From the NCBI GenBank assembly GCA_021413975.1, contig JAIOPJ010000048.1:1-64000 (forward strand): 64,000 nt of DNA, written 5' to 3'. The translations under genes and the position numbers were made by a program. Below the pieces are notes generated by a model that worked only from the letters and a program-made list of their open reading frames with translations, was not told the origin of the DNA and did not search any database. Below, piece after piece: positions 1-7,715 of the stretch. Source of the stretch: Gemmatimonadota bacterium (GTDB lineage: Bacteria > Gemmatimonadota > Gemmatimonadetes > Gemmatimonadales > Gemmatimonadaceae). The stretch's first letter is position 1. Every line of letters begins with the position of its first letter.

Positions 1-498
1 ATGAGCTACATCGACACGTCGCGCGTGGAGATCGACTGGGAGTTCCCGCTCGCCGAGATCATCCTCGACTTCTTCGACAAGATGAAGTCGCTCACGCGCG
101 GCTACGCGGCGCTCGACTACGAGATGCTCGGCTACCGCCGCTCCGACCTCGTGCGCCTCGACATGCTCATCAACGGCGACCCGATCGACGCCTTCTCGGT
201 GATCACGCACACCGACAAGTCGTACGACTGGGGGCGCAAGATCGCCGACAAGCTCAAGGAACTGATCCCGCGGCAGCTGTTCGAGGTCGCGATCCAGGCG
301 GCGATCGGCCAGAAGGTCATCGCGCGCACGACGGTCAAGGCGCTGCGGAAGGACGTGCTCGCGAAGTGCTACGGCGGCGACATCAGCCGCAAGCGCAAGC
401 TCCTCGACAAGCAGAAGGAAGGCAAGAAGCGGATGAAGCAGGTGGGGGCGGTGGAGATCCCGCAGGAGGCGTTCCTGGCGGTGCTCCAGGTGGACTGA
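1..498 (+). CDS. lepA: Elongation factor 4 (LepA), C-terminal part only
   Basis: This is the 3' end of a gene that begins before the window; the ATG at base 1 is an internal methionine. The 165 visible residues match the EF-V-like end and the unique C-terminal domain of LepA/EF4, a ribosomal GTPase that acts on stalled or mistranslocated ribosomes. Hallmarks are the YAALDYE segment (residues 35-41), the [20 protein letters not shown] block (about 122-141) and the ending [12 protein letters not shown]. The GTPase domains lie outside the window. The gene ends convergently against a minus-strand PPC gene, with a hairpin in between. Confidence 0.96.
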   Translation: MSYIDTSRVEIDWEFPLAEIILDFFDKMKSLTRGYAALDYEMLGYRRSDLVRLDMLINGDPIDAFSVITHTDKSYDWGRKIADKLKELIPRQLFEVAIQAAIGQKVIARTTVKALRKDVLAKCYGGDISRKRKLLDKQKEGKKRMKQVGAVEIPQEAFLAVLQVD

Positions 499-513
499 GC
501 GGAGACGCTCTTT

Positions 514-555
514 AGGATGAAGGATGAAGGATGAAGGATGAAGGATGGAAGATGA
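514..555. repeat. Tandem heptamer AGGATGA array
   Basis: Four perfect copies of the 7-bp unit AGGATGA are followed by two degenerate copies (AGGATGG, AAGATGA), directly downstream of the lepA stop codon. The opposite side of the junction (about 600-637) carries the complementary pyrimidine-rich words TTCATCC and CCTTC, so the array is the left arm of a loose long inverted repeat around the hairpin at 557-589. It is not in a coding region, so variation in copy number would not shift a reading frame. The same word precedes two other terminators in the window. Confidence 0.8.
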
Positions 556-556
556 A

Positions 557-589
557 CGGCGATGCGGGGCCATGGGCTCCGCACCGCCG
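557..589. terminator. Bidirectional terminator-like hairpin between lepA and the PPC gene
   Basis: A 15-bp stem starting CGGCGATGCGG, with one mismatch and one G-T wobble around a 3-base loop, is followed on the plus strand by TTTCTTTT. It lies between convergent genes and would stop lepA transcription; the T-run favours the plus direction. Confidence 0.65.
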
Positions 590-637
590 TTTCTTTTCGC
601 TTCATCCTCCTTCCTTCAACCTTCTCCCTTCATCGTC

Positions 638-1774
638 CTACTTCGAGCGTCGCTCGACGGAGATGGTGTACGCACCCGACTGCCCGCGCTCCAGCGCGTG
701 GGCGCGCAGCACGTGGGTGCCGTCGGCGGGGATCACGATGTCGAGCCGCGCGTCGGTGTCGCCTGCACCGTCGTCGTCGCTCATGTCGGACTCGAAGCCG
801 TCCTCTCCCATCCGGCCCCAGTCCAGGAAGGCGTCGAAGGCCTTGGAGCGCACCGTGACCACGACCCGCTCGCCCGGCCGTGCGGTGATCGTGTACTGGT
901 CGAAGTTGCGTCCGTCATCGAGTTCGGCATCGGTGCCCTCCAGCGTCGCCTCCACGGTCTGTCCCAGCGCGAGCGGGCGCGAGACGACGGGACGCACCTG
1001 GACCTCGGTGAGCGAGACCGTGAACGGACCGACCTTGTCGGCATCGACCGGGCGCGCGTAGATCCGGTACGCGCCGTTGGCGGTGAACGTCATCTGCGCG
1101 TCGGTGCCGCCGCCGTTGTCGTCGTCCGTCCCGACCTCCGTTTCGCCGCCCGGGGTCACCTTCGTGATCCGCACCGCCGCGTCGAACGCGCCGGACCGCA
1201 CCGCCACGCGCACGCGCTGGCCCGTGCCGGTGAACGAATAGAGCTGGTACGGCACCGCGGTCGCTTCGTCGTCGAGCACTGGACTCTTCTCGTCGAGCAT
1301 CCCCTCGCGCGCCTGGCCGAGCGTGAGCGCGATGGCGACCGCGGGCGCGGACGGGGGCACTTCGTCCACGCGGAGGACGTACGCGCCGAGCGCGCTCGCC
1401 TCGAGCGACTGGGCGACGATCACGTAGCTGCCGGCGGCCGGCGCGCGGAATCGCAGGCGCGCGTCGGTGCCGCCAGCCCCGTCGTCGTCGGACGCGAGTT
1501 CCTCGGTGAGTCCGCCGACGGACCGTGCGACCCAGGTGTAGGCGTCGAACGCGGCCGAGCTCATCGTGATCACGTAGCGCGTCCCGGCCTTGGCCTCGAG
1601 CCGGTAGGCCTGGAACGGGCCACGCGACGAGAAGCGCGGATCCTGCGCCGTCAATGTGCCGCTGACCGGCTCTCCGACCCGCAGGGGCCGCATGCCGTCC
1701 TGCCCGTCCGCCCGCGACGCCGCGACGCACACCGCTGCGACGAACATCGCCCTCATGATCACCCGTCCACGCAT
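638..1774 (-). CDS. Secreted protein with three PPC (pre-peptidase C-terminal) repeats
   Basis: The 378-aa protein has a signal peptide (hydrophobic run about residues 7-18, then a cleavage-like SRADGQ) followed by three tandem beta-sandwich units of about 110-120 residues. Each unit has the same pattern: a GQ/GEPV..G.L opening, a Y.....G.R/V...S.AFDA strand, and a loop of the type DDDGAGGTDARL that looks calcium-binding. This is the PPC domain found on secreted peptidases, here with no catalytic domain. The start at 1774 is chosen because GGAGAGG sits five bases upstream; longer in-frame versions lack a signal peptide at their N-terminus. It lies downstream of two glycosyltransferase genes and may be co-transcribed with them. 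Function is probably extracellular or periplasmic binding; the ligand is unknown. Confidence 0.75.
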   Translation of the reverse strand: MRGRVIMRAMFVAAVCVAASRADGQDGMRPLRVGEPVSGTLTAQDPRFSSRGPFQAYRLEAKAGTRYVITMSSAAFDAYTWVARSVGGLTEELASDDDGAGGTDARLRFRAPAAGSYVIVAQSLEASALGAYVLRVDEVPPSAPAVAIALTLGQAREGMLDEKSPVLDDEATAVPYQLYSFTGTGQRVRVAVRSGAFDAAVRITKVTPGGETEVGTDDDNGGGTDAQMTFTANGAYRIYARPVDADKVGPFTVSLTEVQVRPVVSRPLALGQTVEATLEGTDAELDDGRNFDQYTITARPGERVVVTVRSKAFDAFLDWGRMGEDGFESDMSDDDGAGDTDARLDIVIPADGTHVLRAHALERGQSGAYTISVERRSK

Positions 1775-1835
1775 CTCGCCTCTCCAGGGGTTGGTGTCCT
1801 GCTCCTGCACGCTCCAGCGTCGCTCCTGAGCGAGC

Positions 1836-2957
1836 TCATGCCCGCACCGAATCGTAGATCTCCTCGAGGGCCGCCGTCTGCCGCGCGAGGTCGAAGTTCG
1901 TGACCATGTGCGCACGCGCGGCCGCGCTCATGCGCTCGCGCAGTGCCGCGTCACCGAGCAGCGTGCGCAGGTGGCCGGCCAGCGCCGACTCGTCACCGGG
2001 ATCGAACAGGAAGCCGGTCACGCCGTCCACCACGCCCTCGCCGGTCCCCCCCGAGGTGGAGACCACGAGCGGCAGCCCGCTCGCCTGGGCCTCCAGGAAG
2101 GTGATCGGCAGGCCCTCCGCATTCCCTCGCGCATCGGCGATCGACGGGCCCGCGAGCACGGCCGCCCTGCGCATCAACTGCTGCACCTGCTCGGGGGTCT
2201 GCACGCCGAGGAACGTGGCGGGGACCCCGAGTTGGGCCGCCTCGCGCGCGAGCGGCTCGCGCAACGGACCGTCGCCCGCGAGCACGAGCTCGGCGCCGGG
2301 CACGCTCTTCCGCACCTCGGCCATGGCGCGCACCAGATGGATCACGCCCTTCTTCTCCACGAGGCGGCCCACGAACAGCACCTCGGTCCGCGAGCGCGGC
2401 GCCGTGCCCGGGGTGAACCGCGTGGTGTCCACGCCGATGTAGTGCAGGCGGATCTTCCCGTCGGGGCAGCCGGCGGCGCGCAGCGCGTCGGCGATGAACC
2501 GCGACACCGCGATCACCCGGTCCGCCGCCGCGAAGGCGCGACGCCGCCGCGCGGCCTCGGCCTCGGTCTTGGCGCGCACCGTGATGTCCATGCCATGGTA
2601 CGTCACCACCAGCGGGATCCGCAGCGCCTTCGCGATGCGGCTCGCGGGGAGCGCGCTCGACCCGAAGTGCGCATGCAGCACCGCCGGCTTCGTCTCGGCG
2701 ATCGCCCGCAGCCAGCGGCTCGGCGCGCGCCCCGCGCTCTTGAGCAGGAACTTCTCGAGCGCCGGGAACCAGCTGTGCTCGTTGAGGAGCAGCTGCGGCC
2801 TCCCCACCAGATACGCTGCCCCGCTCGGGTCGCGCGAGTAGCCCACGAGCACCGGCGCATAGCGCGTCATCGCTCCCGATTGCGTCGCGATGAAGGTCTC
2901 GCTCCAGGGCAGGATCCGTTTGCGGAAGATCACCGCGGTCGCGCGCGCATCCATCAT
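1836..2957 (-). CDS. GT4-type glycosyltransferase
   Basis: The 373-aa protein has the GT-B fold of family 4 retaining glycosyltransferases. The N-terminal half contains the HAHFGSSA acceptor-side segment and VTYHGMD. The C-terminal nucleotide-sugar domain has VLFVGRLVEKKGV, LAGDGPL and the E-x7-E signature EGLPITFLEAQASG, followed by the usual glycine-rich TSGGTGEGV. The start is one of two adjacent ATGs (2957 or 2954), with GGAGC a few bases upstream. It follows the GT2 gene with a 28-bp gap and the same orientation, so the pair probably works in one polysaccharide or glycolipid assembly step. No polymerase or flippase gene is in the window, so the glycan cannot be named. Confidence 0.9.
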   Translation of the reverse strand: MMDARATAVIFRKRILPWSETFIATQSGAMTRYAPVLVGYSRDPSGAAYLVGRPQLLLNEHSWFPALEKFLLKSAGRAPSRWLRAIAETKPAVLHAHFGSSALPASRIAKALRIPLVVTYHGMDITVRAKTEAEAARRRRAFAAADRVIAVSRFIADALRAAGCPDGKIRLHYIGVDTTRFTPGTAPRSRTEVLFVGRLVEKKGVIHLVRAMAEVRKSVPGAELVLAGDGPLREPLAREAAQLGVPATFLGVQTPEQVQQLMRRAAVLAGPSIADARGNAEGLPITFLEAQASGLPLVVSTSGGTGEGVVDGVTGFLFDPGDESALAGHLRTLLGDAALRERMSAAARAHMVTNFDLARQTAALEEIYDSVRA

Positions 2958-2985
2958 GCAGCTCCGGTGAAGCGGGGATCGGCCG

Positions 2986-3825
2986 TCAGGCGGCACCCCC
3001 GCCCTGCACGGAAAGATGGCGGTCGAGTCCGGCCGGCGTGCGGGCGAGCCGCTTGGCCGCGACCTCATCGCGGATCGCCCGGTTCCGGGCGATCGCCTCG
3101 GGACGCTTGTAGCCGCGACCATGGTCGAGGTGCACCACGAGCGCGCGGTGGCGGATCTGCTTGCCCTTCACGCCCGCGTTCTCGAGCCGCTCGCCGATCT
3201 CGCGATCGAGTCCGCCCCACTCGAGGCGCTCATCGAAGCCGTTCACGCGCACCAGGTCGTCGCGCCAGGCGGAGGCGTTGTGGCCGTTGAAGCTGGGGCG
3301 CGTGGTGGTCGTCGAGTCGAGGGCGCGGGCCATGAAGGATCCCCAACAGAGGCGGAGCGCCTGCGCGGAGCGCGGCGTCCCATGCGCGCGGAGCCAGGCG
3401 TAGTCGGTCGAACGGCCGGCGAGGATATCCTCGCGCGTGATCGCCTGGCTCGTCCCCATCGGCAGCTTGAGGTAGCCGCCGGAGAGGAACCGGCCGCGCT
3501 CGGCGAGGGCCGCATGCACCGCCAGCAGGTCGGGCCGCGGGATGCAGTCGCCGTCGGTGAAGAAGAGGTACTCCCCGGCCGACGCCGCGATCGCGGCGTT
3601 CAGGATGGTGCACTTCCGGAATCCCTGCTTGGGATGCCAGATGTGGCGGACGGGGTAGCCGAGCCCGGGCGCGATTCGCTCGATCAACTCGCGCGTTGGC
3701 GCATCAGATCCGTCATCGGCCACGAGGAGTTCGAAGTCCCTGAAGGTCTGCGCCGAGAATCCCCAGAGGACCTTCTCGAGCCACTCGGGATGGTTGTAGG
3801 TCGTGACGACGACGGACAGGCGCAT
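2986..3825 (-). CDS. GT2 glycosyltransferase with C-terminal galactosyltransferase-like domain
   Basis: The 279-aa protein starts directly with the GT-A nucleotide-binding strand MRLSVVVTTYNHPEWL. It has the family 2 aspartates in VADDGSD and FTDGDC, and then the C-terminal motif FNGHNASAWRDDL and GFDERLEWGGLDREIG, typical of the Glyco_tranf_2_7 (galactosyltransferase-like) domain. There is no transmembrane segment, so it is a cytoplasmic or peripheral transferase adding one sugar from an NDP-sugar. It heads the minus-strand GT2-GT4-PPC group. A TGTAAT hexamer lies four bases before the ATG and there is no Shine-Dalgarno, so the mRNA may be leaderless or nearly so. Donor and acceptor sugars cannot be inferred. 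Confidence 0.9.
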   Translation of the reverse strand: MRLSVVVTTYNHPEWLEKVLWGFSAQTFRDFELLVADDGSDAPTRELIERIAPGLGYPVRHIWHPKQGFRKCTILNAAIAASAGEYLFFTDGDCIPRPDLLAVHAALAERGRFLSGGYLKLPMGTSQAITREDILAGRSTDYAWLRAHGTPRSAQALRLCWGSFMARALDSTTTTRPSFNGHNASAWRDDLVRVNGFDERLEWGGLDREIGERLENAGVKGKQIRHRALVVHLDHGRGYKRPEAIARNRAIRDEVAAKRLARTPAGLDRHLSVQGGGAA

Positions 3826-3921
3826 GGCGATTACATTCGTGGGGCGCGCGGCAGCCGCGCGGCATGGGCGTAAGCTAGCGGCCGCCCATGAGGGACGACA
3901 GCCGAACCGCAGGGGGCATCG
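3826..3921. promoter_or_regulatory. Divergent promoter region between GT2 and the ROK operon
   Basis: This 96-bp intergenic region serves two opposed transcription units. On the minus side TGTAAT (3835-3830) is four bases from the GT2 ATG. On the plus side TAAGCT (3871-3876) is the only -10-like word before the ROK gene, and AGGGGG (3911-3916) is a Shine-Dalgarno five bases before the GTG at 3922. No clear -35 element is visible. Confidence 0.4.
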
Positions 3922-4935
3922 GTGGGAAGCACAGCAGGCCGCGGCGACGCGGCCACGCGGTACATCGTCGGCGTGGACCTCGGCGGCACCAACATCGTCG
4001 CCGGCGTGATGACCGCCGACGGTGCGGAGCAGTACGCCATGCATTCCGTCCCCACCCGTGCCGATCAGGGGGCCGACGCGGTGGTGGAGCGCATCGTGCA
4101 GCTCTCCGAACGCGTGATCGCCGAGACGCAGGCGGCCACCGGCGCGAGCCGCGCGCAGTTCATGGGGGTGGGCATCGGCTCGCCGGGACCGCTCGACCGC
4201 GAGAAGGGCCTTGTGATCGTCACGCCCAATCTCGGCTGGCGCGACTTCCCGCTGCGCGACCGTGTCTCGGACGGCGTGAAGCTCCCGGCGGAGCTCGACA
4301 ACGATGCCAACTGCGCCACGTTGGGTGAATGGTGGATCGGCGCGGCGCGCGGGGCCCGGCATGTGGTGGGCCTCACGATCGGCACCGGGATCGGCGGCGG
4401 GTTGATCCTCAACGGCCGGCTCTATCACGGCGCGAGCGACGTCGCCGGCGAGCTGGGCCACATCACGATCGACTCCACGGGCCGCAAGTGCGGCTGCGGC
4501 AACTATGGATGCCTCGAGGCCTACGCCTCCGGGCCGGCGATCGCGCAGCGCGCGCGCGAGGCGCTCGGTGGCGGCGAGCCGTCGAGCATGCCGGCGCTGG
4601 TGGACGGCGATCTCGCGCGGATCACCGCGGCGACGGTCTTCGAGGCGGCCAAGGGGGGTGACGAGCTCGCGGGCCACGTGGTGCGCGACACCGCCAAGTT
4701 CCTCGGCATCGGGGTGGCCAACTTCCTCAACATCTTCAATCCCGAGGTCGTGGTGATCGCCGGCGGCGTGACGCAGGCGGGCGAGGCCCTCTTCGAGCCG
4801 CTGCGCGCCGAGGTGCGGCGCCGCGCCTTCGCCCCGGCCGTCGAGTCATGCCGGATCGTGCCGGGCGAGCTGCACGGGAATGCCGGCGTGGTGGGCGCGG
4901 TCGCGATCTTCGCGCAGGCGCGCGGGCTGGCGTGA
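3922..4935 (+). CDS. ROK-family sugar kinase (glucokinase-like)
   Basis: The 337-aa protein has the ROK kinase architecture: the ATP phosphate-binding motif DLGGTN (residues 19-24), the catalytic Asp region ELDNDANC, GTGIGGG, and the ROK zinc motif CxCGxxGCxE at 190-199. There is no N-terminal helix-turn-helix, so it is an enzyme rather than a ROK repressor. Most such kinases phosphorylate glucose, N-acetylglucosamine or N-acetylmannosamine at the 6-position; the exact sugar cannot be read here. The GTG start is supported by AGGGGG five bases upstream. It is the first gene of a ten-gene run and overlaps the PfkB gene by 4 bp (GTGA), so the two kinases are translationally coupled. Confidence 0.9.
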   Translation: MGSTAGRGDAATRYIVGVDLGGTNIVAGVMTADGAEQYAMHSVPTRADQGADAVVERIVQLSERVIAETQAATGASRAQFMGVGIGSPGPLDREKGLVIVTPNLGWRDFPLRDRVSDGVKLPAELDNDANCATLGEWWIGAARGARHVVGLTIGTGIGGGLILNGRLYHGASDVAGELGHITIDSTGRKCGCGNYGCLEAYASGPAIAQRAREALGGGEPSSMPALVDGDLARITAATVFEAAKGGDELAGHVVRDTAKFLGIGVANFLNIFNPEVVVIAGGVTQAGEALFEPLRAEVRRRAFAPAVESCRIVPGELHGNAGVVGAVAIFAQARGLA

Positions 4936-5963
4936 GCGACCGGTCGGGCCCGGGCGCGACCCCCGACGCGCGCGAACGCGCGGTCGCGGGGACGCGGCGG
5001 CAGCGGCTCGGCGTGATCGGCAGCTTCGTCTGGGACGTGATCCACGGTCGCGACGTGCGCGAGCTGCCGGTGGAGGAGTGGGGCGGCATCACCTATGCGC
5101 TCAGCGCCGCCGACGCCGCGCTCCCCGACGACTGGGAACTCGTGCCCCTCGCCAAGGTGGGGGCCGACCGGATCGTCGAGGCACGACGCTTCCTCCGGAC
5201 CCTCCGGCACATCGCCCCCGACGCCGCGCCGATCGAGGTCCCCCAGCGCAACAACACCGTGGAGCTGCGTTACCACTCCGACGAGCGCCGCAGCGAGGTG
5301 CTCTCGGGGGGCGTGCCGGCGTGGACCTGGGCCGGGCTGCAGCCGCTGCTGCGCGACCTCGACGCGCTCTACATCAACCTGATCAGCGGCTTCGAGCTAG
5401 ACCTCGCCACGGCGCAGCTCATCCGGCAGCAGTTCAAGGGGCCGATCTACTGCGACCTGCATTCATTGGTACTGGCGGTGGAGGCGAACGGACTCCGGAC
5501 CTACCGGCCGCTCCCCGAGGTCGCCGCCTGGTGCGGCTGCTTCGACCTGCTGCAGGTGAACGAGGACGAACTCGCGATGATGGCGCCCGACGGACTCGCG
5601 CTGGCGGCGACCGCGATGGGCGCCGGGGTGCGCAACCTCCTCGTGACGTTGGGGCGTCGTGGAGTCGTCTATTTCGCGGAGCCCGGTCTCACGCGACTCG
5701 CCGACCTCAGGCAGCCGCCGCGCCCGGGCGCGGGCCCGTTGCGCACGGCGCTCGTGCCGGCGAGCGATGCGCGTGTCAAGGGGCCGGGCGATCCGACGGG
5801 CTGCGGCGACGTGTGGGGCGCGACCTATTACTCGCGGTTGCTCGCAGGTGATATTATGTCGGTGGCGCTCGGCCGTGCGATGGATGCGGCGGCGCGCAAC
5901 GTCGAACATCGGGGCGCGACCGGCCTCGCCAATCATCTCCGGGGAGAACTCCACACGCCGTGA
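4932..5963 (+). CDS. PfkB-family (ribokinase-like) kinase
   Basis: The 343-aa protein starts GVIGSFVWDVIHG after a disordered Arg/Gly/Ala-rich leader. It ends with the PfkB signature around GDPTGCGDVWG (286-296), in which Asp293 is the expected catalytic base; the usual GAGD is GCGD here. The middle contains LYINLISGFE and LVTLGRRGVVYF, consistent with the ribokinase fold. Substrates of this family include sugars, nucleosides and cofactor precursors; none can be assigned. The GTG start at 4932 overlaps the ROK stop by 4 bp, and its stop overlaps the next start (GTGA). Its place directly before an anti-sigma-like ATPase is unusual and suggests a regulatory rather than purely catabolic role. 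Confidence 0.85.
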   Translation: MSDRSGPGATPDARERAVAGTRRQRLGVIGSFVWDVIHGRDVRELPVEEWGGITYALSAADAALPDDWELVPLAKVGADRIVEARRFLRTLRHIAPDAAPIEVPQRNNTVELRYHSDERRSEVLSGGVPAWTWAGLQPLLRDLDALYINLISGFELDLATAQLIRQQFKGPIYCDLHSLVLAVEANGLRTYRPLPEVAAWCGCFDLLQVNEDELAMMAPDGLALAATAMGAGVRNLLVTLGRRGVVYFAEPGLTRLADLRQPPRPGAGPLRTALVPASDARVKGPGDPTGCGDVWGATYYSRLLAGDIMSVALGRAMDAAARNVEHRGATGLANHLRGELHTP

Positions 5964-6853
5964 CCGCCGTCATCACCCTCCCCGCGTCGCTCGACGAACC
6001 GAACTTCGAGTCGGTGATCGAGCAGCTCGCCGCCGTACCCGACGACGCGAAGGTGCTGGTGGACGCCCGTCACTGCCGCTTCGCGACGCCGTACGGGCTC
6101 ACCGCCCTGCTCTGCCTCGCGCAGTCGCGGCTCGAGAAGCCCGAGTTCGCCCCGCCGGAGGAGGAGTCGACGGCGAGCTACTGGGCCCGCGCGAGCTTCT
6201 TCAAGTACGCGGAGGAGCTCTACACCATGCGCGGCACCGTGCCCAAGGCGCGCGCGACCGGCGCCACCGACGTGCTCCTCGATGTCACGCCGGTGGCCAG
6301 GAACGAGGACGTGCACGCGATCGTGACGCGGATCCAGGAGAAGGCGACGCAGATCCTGACCAACACGCTCGATCTCGAGCCTCGCGCGACCATGGGCTTC
6401 TCGATGACGCTCTCCGAGGCCTGCTCCAACATCATCGAGCACGCGGGCCGCGGCGGCTGGGTCATGGTCCAGCGCTACAACTGGTCCAAGCGGCGCGTCG
6501 GGCGCGACGTGGTGCAGATCGCGGTGAACGACGCCGGCGTGGGCTTCCGCCGGTCGCTCGAGACGAGCCGCGCGCGCGCCCTGGCCGACCGCTGGGACGA
6601 CGCGATCGCGCTCGAGAGCGGCGTGATGAACGCCGTGAGCCGCCTCTCCGACCCGGGGCGCGGCCAGGGCCTCAAGGGGATCCGCGGCTGGGTGCACCGC
6701 TTCGACGGCAAGCTCACCGTGCGGTCGGGCAAGGCGCGCATCGCGCCGATCATCCCCGACTGGGACGACGACGTCCCGCGGCAGGACGATCTCCCGAACT
6801 TCCCCGGGACGCAGCTGCAGGTGATCATCCCCAAGCGGGTCCTCAGCGCATGA
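5960..6853 (+). CDS. Anti-sigma-factor-like ATPase (GHKL) with N-terminal STAS-like segment
   Basis: This 297-aa protein combines about 75 N-terminal residues that look like a STAS fold (VLVDARHCRFATPYGLTALL) with a C-terminal GHKL ATPase of the SpoIIAB/RsbW type. The N box is LSEACSNIIEHA (151-162), the G1 box is NDAGVGF (190-196) and the G2-like loop is GRGQGLKGIRG. Such ATPases are serine kinases or binding partners in partner-switching circuits. There is no His-kinase dimerisation helix or membrane segment, so it is cytosolic. It overlaps the next gene by 4 bp (ATGA). The downstream gene encodes a STAS-like partner, which supports a switch module; a sigma factor is not present in the window. 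Confidence 0.75.
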   Translation: MTAVITLPASLDEPNFESVIEQLAAVPDDAKVLVDARHCRFATPYGLTALLCLAQSRLEKPEFAPPEEESTASYWARASFFKYAEELYTMRGTVPKARATGATDVLLDVTPVARNEDVHAIVTRIQEKATQILTNTLDLEPRATMGFSMTLSEACSNIIEHAGRGGWVMVQRYNWSKRRVGRDVVQIAVNDAGVGFRRSLETSRARALADRWDDAIALESGVMNAVSRLSDPGRGQGLKGIRGWVHRFDGKLTVRSGKARIAPIIPDWDDDVPRQDDLPNFPGTQLQVIIPKRVLSA

Positions 6854-7401
6854 CGCACATCGACGTGCAGTCGGCGCTCGCCGAGTCGCTGTCGATGCCG
6901 TATCACGACCTGGTGACGCGGCGCACCGGCGCCGCCGTGCGGACCTTCATCGAGCTCCAGCTCTCGGGCCTCGCCGACGGGACGGTGGCCTTCCTCGACT
7001 TCTCGCGGATCGGGGTGCTCGACCGGTCGTGCGCCGACGAGTTCGTGGCGAAGCTCATGCTGCCGCTCACGGTCGAGAATCCGAGCCGGGACGGCTACGT
7101 CGTGCTGCACGGGCTGAGCGAAGGGCATCTCGACTCGATCGAGCAGGTGCTGCACGCGCACGGGCTCGCGCTCGTGGTCCAGTTCCCCGACGGCATCGCG
7201 CACCTCGTGGGCGCGGTGACCGAGGTCGAGCGCCGCCTCTGGCAGATCGTCATGGTGAGCGGTCGCGTCGCCGTCGACGGCCTCGCAGCCGAGACCGGAC
7301 TCGCGATCGACGAGGCTCTGGCGCTGCTCGACTCGCTCGCCCGCCGCCGCCTCGTGCGCCGCGAGCAGGACTGCTACTGCCCGCTCGGCACGGCGGCCTG
7401 A
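6850..7401 (+). CDS. STAS-like (DUF4325-type) protein with C-terminal winged-helix-like end
   Basis: The 183-aa protein has a central segment FLDFSRIGVLDRSCADEFV (about 48-66), matching the STAS-like DUF4325 pattern in which a buried strand is followed by a Ser and ADEF helix start. The last 60 residues (EVERRLWQIVMVSGRVAVDG and a LDSLARRRLVRRE helix-wing) resemble a winged helix. Its partner is probably the GHKL ATPase encoded just upstream with a 4-bp overlap; DUF4325 and GHKL proteins are known neighbours. The Ser in DRSC is a candidate phosphorylation site. The DNA-binding role of the C-terminal part is inference. Confidence 0.65.
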   Translation: MTHIDVQSALAESLSMPYHDLVTRRTGAAVRTFIELQLSGLADGTVAFLDFSRIGVLDRSCADEFVAKLMLPLTVENPSRDGYVVLHGLSEGHLDSIEQVLHAHGLALVVQFPDGIAHLVGAVTEVERRLWQIVMVSGRVAVDGLAAETGLAIDEALALLDSLARRRLVRREQDCYCPLGTAA

Positions 7402-7706
7402 TGAGTCGCGCCTTCCTCCCGCTGCAGGTGGTCGGATACATCGGCACCAAGAAGAGCGACGCCGAGCGCGGGCCCCTGCTCCGCATCCGTCCCGACGACG
7501 CCCAGTCGCGGTCGATCGGCGACGGCGAGCTCGTCTGGGTCTACGGCCCCCGCCGTCACGAACTGTCGCCGGTGGTGTACGACGAGTCGCTGCCGCGTGG
7601 CGGGGTGGTCGTCCGCGACCTCGCCGGCATCGCGGTCACGGAGATCGTGCGCCTCGTGAAGATGGATATCGACAATCGCCCGGTGCTCACCACGAATTTC
7701 GCCTAG
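7401..7706 (+). CDS. Small double-psi beta-barrel-like protein (101 aa)
   Basis: The ATG at 7401 overlaps the upstream stop by one base (TGATG). The 101-aa product contains LLRIRPDDAQSRSIGDGE, WVYGPRRHE and PRGGVVVRD. That order (a basic-P-x-D-A-x-x-x-x-I-x-D-G-x-x-V run, then a short strand, then G-V-V) is the pattern of the molybdopterin-dinucleotide-binding / aspartate-decarboxylase-like double-psi barrel. It is a stand-alone domain: no molybdoenzyme large subunit is nearby. There is no signal peptide or membrane helix. I do not know its function; tight coupling to the ATPase and STAS genes suggests it belongs to the same module. Confidence 0.6.
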   Translation: MSRAFLPLQVVGYIGTKKSDAERGPLLRIRPDDAQSRSIGDGELVWVYGPRRHELSPVVYDESLPRGGVVVRDLAGIAVTEIVRLVKMDIDNRPVLTTNFA

Positions 7707-7715
7707 AGGTCCCCC

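Noticed and set aside
514-548. CRISPR or phase-variable repeat
   Set aside because: Seven-base units with no spacers, outside any coding frame or promoter spacer, so neither a CRISPR array nor a frame switch.
545-1903. A 452-codon plus-strand frame opposite the PPC gene
   Set aside because: Shadow of the minus-strand PPC gene, which has a signal peptide, Shine-Dalgarno and three clear repeats.
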